DNA of 64,000 nt from Engraulis encrasicolus (taxonomy: Eukaryota > Chordata > Actinopteri > Clupeiformes > Engraulidae): NCBI RefSeq assembly GCF_034702125.1, contig NC_085871.1, forward strand, positions 36,738,659 to 36,802,658, in the 5' to 3' direction. A program made the position numbers and the translations under genes. Below the pieces are notes generated by a model. It worked only from the letters and a program-made list of their open reading frames with translations, was not told the DNA's origin and did no database searches. Positions 57,701-64,000 of this stretch are shown piece by piece. How positions within the stretch are numbered: the stretch's first letter is position 1; every line of letters begins with the position of its first letter.

Positions 57701-58972
57701 AAGTCCACCTTAGTAATAATGACAATAATAATAATAATTATTATTATGTAATGTAATGATTAGGGAGCTTGCAGAGAGATCACAGGGTTGCAGGTTCAAT
57801 ACCCACTCTTACCTCTCACTACATGTCTTGCCACACTTACCACTCTCTCTGAATTGTGCAATACAAATAAAGTTATTACATTAAATTTTCACGTTACATT
57901 ACTCTTAGCTGACTTTTTAATCCAAAGTGATTAATAGAGATCACAAGGTATTGGCTACAGTTCCTGGAGCAGCAGGTGCCCTCAGAGCCTGCAACCCTGT
58001 GATATATAATTAAACTCAAAGTCCACCTTCATAACAATAATAAAGTACTGTAATGTAATGCAATAATGCAACGGTTAGGGAGTTTGACAGAAGATCACAG
58101 GGTTGCTGGTTTAATCCCCAACCTTATCACTCCCCTCCTCCCTCTATGGACCATGTTGACGTGCCCTTGAGCCAGGCAGACACCTATCCCCACATTGCTC
58201 CAGGGACTGTGATGTAAGGGTCAGTGAAGCGTAATCAGGGCCGGATTAAGATGGCCTGGGGCCCCAAGGTAGGAATTAAGGATAACTTGTCTACTACCTG
58301 TACTCAACAGGACAGATTCATTTTTCAGCATTGCATCTTGTCACAATGTTGCCATTTTTCACTTTTGGCCAATCAGGGGGGCCCTAGGCTGCAGCCATAT
58401 CTAGCCTGTGCATTAATCCAGCCCTGAGCGTAATGTAATTTAAGATAATATCTTAAATTGTGTAGCATAATTCACACACTGCATGCAGCTTAATGTGCTT
58501 TAAAAGTTAGATCAAAAACGAACAAACAAAAAATAGATAGGTTGATAAAGAAGAAAAAGACAAATATTTGGCAAAGTTAGGGTTGAGGTACGGTGGCCTG
58601 CTAATAATTTGGAAATTTTGGGGTAACAAAGTCAGAAAATGGCTTAAAATTAAGGGACGGGGGCTAAAATGGCATAAAAATCATAATAATCAGAATCGTA
58701 AGAACCTTTTCGCCATCGGGCAGCTTGGGTGGTGCGATGTTGGGCACGTACACACTCTTGGGCGTCTTGGGCTTGGCATCCTCCTCCTCCTCCTCCTCCT
58801 CCTCCTGTTCTGCGTTCTGTTCTTCCTCCTGGTCCTTCTCTTCTGCCTGCTCCTCTGCTTCCTGCTCCTCCAGCTCCTCAGCCTCCTCCTGGTCTGCGAT
58901 CACCTCCTCCTCTTCCTCCTCAGCCTGCACGTCCTCCTCGTACTCCTCCACGATCTCCTCAGTATCAGACAT
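54779..58972 (-). CDS. tnnt2-like: striated-muscle troponin T, tnnt2-like, three coding exons
   Basis: Tropomyosin-binding subunit of the thin-filament troponin complex. Exons in transcript order: 58972-58706 (89 codons), 57708-57397 (104), 55084-54779 (101 plus TGA), all phase 0 with GT-AG borders; 294 residues. N-terminus [14 protein letters not shown] and a long Glu-rich tract; [12 protein letters not shown] then [19 protein letters not shown] (tropomyosin-binding T1); [21 protein letters not shown]-terminal [32 protein letters not shown] and ending GSWK. PDGE, HRKR, DHLN and VLRNR match cardiac TNNT2 better than TNNT1 or TNNT3; a few residues match fast TNNT3. Vertebrate troponin T genes usually have many small exons, so the three-exon structure is unusual. 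The precise paralogue (e.g. tnnt2c/d/e) is unresolved. Confidence 0.88.
55152..55453. mobile_element. 302-bp hAT-like MITE (TAGGGATGTAAAT)
   Basis: Ends TAGGGATGTAAATAAAATCG and GTGATTTACACCCCTA; interior dense in ATCG/GATCGAATCG. No matching 8-bp flanks seen, so borders are approximate. Confidence 0.7.
55600..56000 (-). pseudogene. Tc1-like transposase relic
   Basis: The minus strand holds pieces of a Tc1-type DDE transposase C-terminus: [14 protein letters not shown] (with the third catalytic Glu), [14 protein letters not shown] and [13 protein letters not shown], with stops and shifts between them. Confidence 0.75.
56340..57045. repeat. tandem dispersed repeat pair, second copy split
   Basis: GTTACCAGAATGGCAATGAC, CAAGTCGTA, CTGTCATGGTACTGTAGTAG (56390-56510) recurs at 56555-56595 and continues at 56955-57045 beyond the inserted element below. 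A third relative lies at 41395-41515. Confidence 0.65.
56596..56954. mobile_element. 359-bp foldback MITE with ~125-bp inverted repeats
   Basis: AGGACCAGTTCAGT ... CTTGTCAGTACC ... CCTTTTCCGAGATC ... TAATGGGGGCAGC is complemented by GCTGCCCCCATTAG ... ATCTCGGAAAGG ... ACTGACAAG ... ACTGAACTGGTCCT. It interrupts a repeat copy, so its insertion is the younger event. Confidence 0.85.
57046..57286. mobile_element. probable hAT-like MITE remnant
   Basis: CAGTATGTTTCTCAACGGG and GGTTGAGAACCACTG ends resemble the CAG-GGTTCTCAAC family; interior G-rich. Target duplication unclear (GGGCTA near both ends). Confidence 0.6.
57760..58225. repeat. two diverged SINE-like copies in troponin T intron
   Basis: GATTAGGGAGCTTGCAGAGA/GATCACAGGGTTGCAGGTTC at ~57763-57805 and CGGTTAGGGAGTTTGACAGA/GATCACAGGGTTGCTGGTTT at ~58070-58115 look like tRNA-derived heads. 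CCAAAGTGATTAATAG and CCTGGAGCAGCAGGTGCC at 57920-57985 belong to family B. Confidence 0.6.
58236..58426. mobile_element. 191-bp hAT MITE (CAGGGCCGGATTAA)
   Basis: Ends CAGGGCCGGATTAAGATGGC and GTGCATTAATCCAGCCCTG, with a perfect 8-bp duplication AGCGTAAT (58228-58235, 58427-58434). Intact relative of 14310-14598. Confidence 0.93.
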
Positions 58973-59129
58973 GGTGTCAATCGATCTGCACTGTACTGTA
59001 CTGTACTGTACCGTAGTGTGGTATTAAGAACGGGGGGAGGACCCAAAGTGGCACCCAAAAACTTTTCTGGTGACCAGCCAGCCGCTCCGCCAACACCCAG
59101 CAGCAACTTCCAGGAGAAAGAGAAAGAGG

Positions 59130-59200
59130 CGGAAGCCGTGCCCCGATCCACAGGCCTATATAGGCTTCCCCCCGCCCCATGTGACCCCCACCCCAGCCAG
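59130..59200 (-). promoter_or_regulatory. troponin T promoter: CArG/TATA box, GC box, E-box
   Basis: CCTATATAGG at 59155-59164 is a perfect CArG box (CC, six A/T, GG) and also a TATA-like element; it lies 183 bp upstream of the ATG. On the minus strand it is preceded by GGGGCGGGG and CACATG. SRF/MEF2-type muscle control is inference. Confidence 0.65.
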
Positions 59201-59229
59201 ACCCCACTCTGAGCAGCAGAAGTCTTTGA

Positions 59230-59233
<4 letters not shown>

Positions 59234-59309
<76 letters not shown>
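59234..59309. repeat. (GT)n microsatellite
   Basis: About 75 bp GT, ~70 bp beyond the troponin T promoter motif. Confidence 0.97.
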
Positions 59310-59312
<3 letters not shown>

Positions 59313-59639
59313 GTGGGGGTGGACAGATGGATGGATGAAGGGAGGGAGGGATGTCTATTTTCTCCTTCGCCTGCCTGAGAGTTGCCCATTTCTCTCCCAG
59401 GGCCACTGGTCCTTATACACCACCTCACTAACACAACACCCCACTCAGGACCAAGTCATCTACAAGGGCCCCCGCCCAACATTTACAATGTCATGGGGAC
59501 CCAATTCTGTGCCCAGACTCTCTCTGTGCCCAGGACAACTGACCCCTTTGACATCCCACCACATCCCCACCCCCGCATCCCACCCGGCCTGATAGCCGCT
59601 CTCATTCCTTTGTCATAGCAGGCCTATTACACACAGACA

Positions 59640-60356
59640 CATGTGCTCTTGCACTTGTGTTCTTGCCAATCCTTGGGCTTTGGGGATGATGATGAATCTG
59701 ATGATGATGATTCATGTAGCCTCTGCTGAAGCAAAACAGTGCCACAGTCTACTCAAGCTTTCCACCCGAGATATTAATATCAGTTGTCTACTAATTTGTC
59801 TGAGCAAGATCATGAACATCACTTGCTGGTTTTAGGATCGGAAGATTATTGCACAATTCAAATACATTCAAGTACTGTAGGTTTATAAATAGTATTAGTG
59901 CCACTCTCTTGTTATTAGATTGTACCTGTCCAACGGTTTCGACGTTCTTTCTTTGTTAAGTCCAATGTAGGCCTCTTTGTGGTCCTTTATCACTTTTAAC
60001 AAAGCACTGTCATTTCTGGAAGAAAATACTCTTTCTTGTGTTAATTATGCATATATGACCCAAAAAGACCTTTACAAAATGCAATGTTTCACTGCAATCC
60101 ACTGACAAGGTGGTAGTAGGTGCTATATATAACAACAAATTAAGTGATCAACAAAAACAATTGTTCTAATTATGGATATTTAGTATACCGGGTGCAGCTG
60201 TTGTCCTTTGACATCTTTGTTTCTTTAAAATGCAATTAAAATATTTCCCTTAAACAGTCTGACCTTAATCTTAATTGTGTTTACACTGACACTGCCTTTG
60301 GGTTTTCAGACAGAGCGTAACAAGACCCACGTCAAGAACTATAAATAGGTGAAGGC
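59640..60356. other. intergenic, nothing recognised
   Basis: AT-rich sequence without a frame, element border or RNA that I can support. Confidence 0.45.
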
Positions 60357-60370
60357 CTGTTGCTTGTAAG

Positions 60371-60543
60371 TTCATAAGGGTTGGAGCAGGCGTCACCCAA
60401 CAGTTTTTCTTTTCCTTTTAAGGGTGCTGACCAAAATATTGTAAAACTGAAAAATGAAAAAAGGTCACGCAATTCATAGGTTTCTTTATTACAGTTAATT
60501 GTAATAAAGAAACCTATGCATGGTGCGACCTTTTTTCATTTTT
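60371..60543. mobile_element. 173-bp insertion ending in a hairpin, 14-bp flanking repeats
   Basis: Flanked by the perfect direct repeat CTGTTGCTTGTAAG (60357-60370, 60544-60557). The 3' half is a near-perfect hairpin: AAAAATGAAAAAAGGTC ... CATAGGTTTCTTTATTACA paired with TGTAATAAAGAAACCTATG ... GACCTTTTTTCATTTTT. Confidence 0.75.
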
Positions 60544-60835
60544 CTGTTGCTTGTAAGAAAATGCCTCAATGCCCCTGGAGTTCCCGTGAAATAACTGACA
60601 TACGCAGACAGGTGCTTTGAAGAACTGTAGAGAGCACAGTACCCAATGTACTGGCAATAAATGTACACAGTAGAAAATGCAGTGTCACTTTAAAGGGAAA
60701 AATTGCACTTTTCATACATGAAAAGAGGGATTTTCTCCATGGTCCGCCATTTTGAATTTCCAGAAATTGCCATTTTTAGCTGCAAAAATGACAAAAATGG
60801 CTACATGGACCATACTAGAAAATATGTGTTTATTA

Positions 60836-60899
60836 CGCACGCACGCACGCACGCACGCGCACACAGACACACACACAGACACACACACAGACACACACA

Positions 60900-60956
<57 letters not shown>
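60836..60956. repeat. (ACGC)n/(CAGA)/(CA)n compound microsatellite
   Basis: ACGCACGC start, then ACACACAG blocks, then about 55 bp CA. Confidence 0.96.
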
Positions 60957-60958
<2 letters not shown>

Positions 60959-61047
60959 CTAGTATCCCTCACTTTTGTGAGTACTGTAAATATGTTAGAG
61001 GAAACAATGTTGATCCCAGTAACATGCATAACTCTACTCTATAAACA

Positions 61048-61195
61048 GGGTTTGGGGTCAAGGGGGTCAGTTACCCCGGTCCCAGAGAATAGAGGGGCCC
61101 AGAATTGGGACCCCATACATTGTAGGTATTGAGGAGTGGGCCTTTTCAGATGATTTTGTCCTGGGCCCAGCCAAAGCTGTCAGCGGCCCTGTATA
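61048..61195 (-). repeat. GGGCCC-rich interspersed repeat, antisense copy
   Basis: CCCAGAATTGGGACCCCATA, TTTTGTCCTGGGCCCAGCCA, AAGCTGTCAGCGGCCCTG; the best-preserved right end of the family. Confidence 0.75.
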
Positions 61196-61831
61196 CTGAT
61201 GTATAGCCTACAACAAAACCTGACACACCATGATGTCAATACGTTAAGATAACCGATACACATCTTTTCTTGACAAATATGTAGGTCAGAGGTCAGAGGT
61301 CTTTGGTGTTCTTCAGGTATAGTGTTAAGGTGCTCTTTGGTCAACACAGCTTAGCACAAGACACAAGATTTACTCTTTGTCAGAAAAATCTTTTAATGAA
61401 AGTGAGCTCGTTCATATTTAAATATGGCAACATGTTTTAGCCTCATGACTTTCTTCACTCCTCAAACAGAGGAGTCAAACTTTAAGGCCTGCAAAGGTAA
61501 TCTTTTGTGGTAGCAAGTGGTGCCCTTATTTAAATCAAGACCCCTGATTGGACAAAAGAGATGAGTGGCAACTGGATCTGCCAGTAAGGGAGGCCCAAAA
61601 TAACTCCAAATATTCTTCAGTCACAGCATCTCTCACTGCACAAATACAATCATATTGGAAGGAGAAGAAAAAAACACTTTCTTGACAATAGACTACATTA
61701 CTGAGTGACCCTGGGAAAAAAACACAGCAGTTGCTTTGCTTTTCATTTCATTTTCACTTCATTGGGCTATCTGTGAAATCTCTTATCTTGATTTGCCCTG
61801 TATCCATATAGGCCTACTATGTACAATAAAA

Positions 61832-62335
61832 TATACACTCTCTGGCCACTTTACACCTTCTTAGTACCAGGTTGCCCTTTTTGCCTTCAGAACTACCTTA
61901 ACTGCCTTTGACAATTCTAAGATACGCTGCAGTGATGCAACAATGTTCATATGGCAAGTGGCAGGAACATATTCTCACACCATTACACCACATTACAACC
62001 CTTGATAGAAGGCAGGATGGATCCATATTTTCGTGCTGGCATCAATACGCATTTTCATCCACAGAACTGCCTCTCACTGGAGATTATCACTTTTGTGACA
62101 GATGATTCAGCTAGTAGATCAGCAGTTTCTGAAATACTCAGACCAGTCATGCTAGTCACTTACAGTATATCACATTTCTTTCCCATTCTTATGCTCAGTT
62201 TGAACTGCAGCAGATTGTCTTGACATGACTACATGCCTAAATGCATTGAGTTGTTGCCATGTGATTGGCTGATTAGATATTTTCACCAATGAGCAGTTGA
62301 ACATGTGTGCCTATGAAGTGGCTGGTGAGTTTATA
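61832..62335 (-). mobile_element. internally deleted Tc1-like transposon
   Basis: TATACACTCTCTGGCCACTT at the left and AAGTGGCTGGTGAGTTTATA at the right are the inverted ends at TA sites. Inside, CAGAACTACCTTAACTGCCT, GAAGGCAGGATGGATCCATA, TAGATCAGCAGTTTCTGAAA and GTTTGAACTGCAGCAGATTG are scattered blocks of a fish Tc1-like transposase gene (minus strand) with large deletions. Confidence 0.85.
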
Positions 62336-63008
62336 GCCAAGAACTGAATACAACTATCTGTGTAACACCATACACTATCTGTATCACACCAGTTATATTT
62401 GATTGTAGAGCATTGCTTGCTTGTCAATGTGGAAATCCCTGCACAAGGTCAGTTGCTAATAAAATGACCGTGCAGGGATTTTAAGATATAGCATGTACTA
62501 TGGGCTATGCAACATCTGAATGCAACACGAACATCATGAGGATGTAACCATTTAATTTTACACATTTAAATGGATTTGAATTTGTAAAACACATTGCAGA
62601 CCTTCGGTTGCTGTTTTAGACACCAAACACAGTTAGACAATATTGAAGAGGCCTGGGGATTGGGGAAAGAAAGTCCTATTGACAGAGTTTCCTGATTGAC
62701 TGACAGTAATGGTCATTCTTTCAACTCTGAAGTCAGGGGTGGCCTTACCTGAGGAGCAAGCAATGGGTACTATACTCACCCACCTGAATGCCGATGCAAG
62801 CGTACTTTTATTGCATATTTAGAAAATAAACAGTAATGCTTCCCAAGCGTGCAGACATTTCAGTCACAGTCAGACCATCCTCAGTGCAATTATTTCTGTG
62901 GCACCTAGAAACATCCACAGGAGGGCAGTAGTGGTCTACTCCCCCCAGAGCAGCTCTTATGGGCTGCAAGTCATGTTGGTTCCTCCCGACCTTTCCTCCA
63001 GCCCTTGG
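62336..63008. other. intergenic, nothing recognised
   Basis: A 76-codon minus-strand frame (63038-62808) has no recognisable domain and overlaps the insertion below; I do not call it. Confidence 0.45.
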
Positions 63009-63020
63009 CCCTCTTGCCTC

Positions 63021-63285
63021 TGGACTCACTAGTTTCATGCCGTGTCGACCGGGGGGGCTGTAGGCCTACTTGCGCCTTACGTCATTCAGAAGGACAGCTA
63101 CCCCACGGCACAGAAGATAGCTGGTAGGCTACGTGTTTTCAGTTGAAGTACAGCATTGTATGTGGACAACATACGATAACCACCCTTGTGCACGGCGCCA
63201 CCGACCTCAGCTCTCGTGCACGAGTAGGCTACGCACAACCCAAATACCGCCCATCCGGGCCGACATGACATGAAACTAGTGAGTC
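63021..63285. mobile_element. 265-bp inverted-repeat insertion with 12-bp flanking repeats
   Basis: GACTCACTAGTTTCATG (63023) and CATGAAACTAGTGAGTC (63269-63285) are perfect inverted ends, flanked by the direct repeat CCCTCTTGCCTC (63009-63020, 63286-63297). GC-rich interior, no frame. Confidence 0.8.
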
Positions 63286-63430
63286 CCCTCTTGCCTCAGT
63301 GGTGCCACCTTCTCAGCTTCCCCGCTGTCAGGCAACGCAGAGTGGCTTTTAGGGGGCTTTCCCTCATTCAACATTTCAACCGACTGAACTTTAAATAACT
63401 ACGACAGTGTGCCAGTCAACTATATGACTG

Positions 63431-63431
63431 T

Positions 63432-63513
<82 letters not shown>

Positions 63514-63520
63514 GACAGAC
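63431..63520. repeat. (CAGA)n/(CA)n compound microsatellite
   Basis: CAGA units, then ~45 bp CA, then CAGA units again. Confidence 0.96.
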
Positions 63521-64000
63521 AACTGCATGTGCTTGGACTCAAATTGACATCTTTATTTGCATGTCCATTATGATACACAGAGCAGCAAATTCAGCGAAAA
63601 ATCAATAAAAAATCAAAAGAATCATTACATGTAAGTTATCATGATCTAAACCTCAAACAGTGGCAGCAGATTTATGTAAATGTAAAAAAGTGTATAAAAG
63701 CAAAAAGCTCACCAGGTCCCATTTCCCCTGATCTCAGACATGGAGTGGGAGCTCTCTTTCTGATTCCCTGGGTTGGAGTGAATGTTACATACTGAACAGC
63801 ATGGGAAAAGGTGCCCTCTGCCTATTAAAACCTAAATATCTCAGCCTCCGAAGCACATAAAAACATGAAATAAGTTGCATTTAAAAGCTAGGACCCTCAT
63901 CTTGCATTAGAATGTGTTCATTAAGTTGGGGCTGTGAAAGCCAAAACTTTTGACTGGGCTGTAATGGACTGATCAAAGCTATTTTCCATTCCACCAAAAA
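63521..64000. other. intergenic end of window, nothing recognised
   Basis: AT-rich, no frame or repeat with two defined ends. Confidence 0.45.

Noticed and set aside
58664..58705. Extension of the first troponin exon to 58664
   Set aside because: The frame runs on past GAAAAG|gttctt, but phase-0 joining to the exon at 57708 (VDFDD) requires splicing at 58706.
54779..58972. Troponin T as a processed retropseudogene
   Set aside because: Two introns with good splice sites, an open frame, promoter motifs and no A tail argue for a functional gene.
62808..63038. 76-codon minus-strand frame
   Set aside because: No domain, unusual composition and overlap with the end of an inverted-repeat insertion.

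Overview
This is a bony-fish (most likely teleost) nuclear genome window. The evidence is split vertebrate genes with GT-AG introns, very long dinucleotide microsatellites, many small fish-type DNA transposons with 8-bp target duplications, tRNA-derived SINEs, Tc1-like and CR1/L2-type remnants, and a Gmr1-like LTR retrotransposon. I cannot name the species.

Layout. (1) 1-35.3 kb, + strand: 23 coding exons of ppfibp2 (liprin-beta-2), running from part of the N-terminal coiled coil through three SAM domains to the stop at 34159. The 5' end lies outside the window. (2) 3913-10801, inside a ppfibp2 intron and in the same orientation: a complete LTR retrotransposon with two 1124-bp LTRs, a 5-bp target duplication, a tRNA-Leu-type primer site and one uninterrupted 1526-codon gag-pol frame. 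Its integrase lies upstream of reverse transcriptase, as in Gmr1. (3) 37.8-43.1 kb, - strand: cyb5r2 (NADH-cytochrome b5 reductase), 9 coding exons, tail-to-tail with ppfibp2. (4) 43.5-49.3 kb, + strand: a XendoU-type poly(U)-specific endoribonuclease (endou family), 7 coding exons, head-to-head with cyb5r2 over a ~350-bp CCAAT-rich interval. (5) 54.8-59.0 kb, - strand: a compact three-coding-exon striated-muscle troponin T closest to tnnt2, with a CArG/TATA-like promoter element. (6) 59.2-64 kb: no gene recognised; microsatellites, a deleted Tc1-like element and two unusual short insertions.

The genes do not form one pathway; the ppfibp2-cyb5r2 neighbourhood matches the conserved arrangement on human 11p15. 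The most notable items are the intact Gmr1-like element with a SCAN-like capsid region, a MITE split by that element, decayed copies of exon edges beside the functional exons of three different genes, a 678-bp foldback element built of small hairpins, the unusually few introns in troponin T, and several inverted-repeat insertions with clear target duplications. All calls are from reading the sequence by eye; no database search was run.
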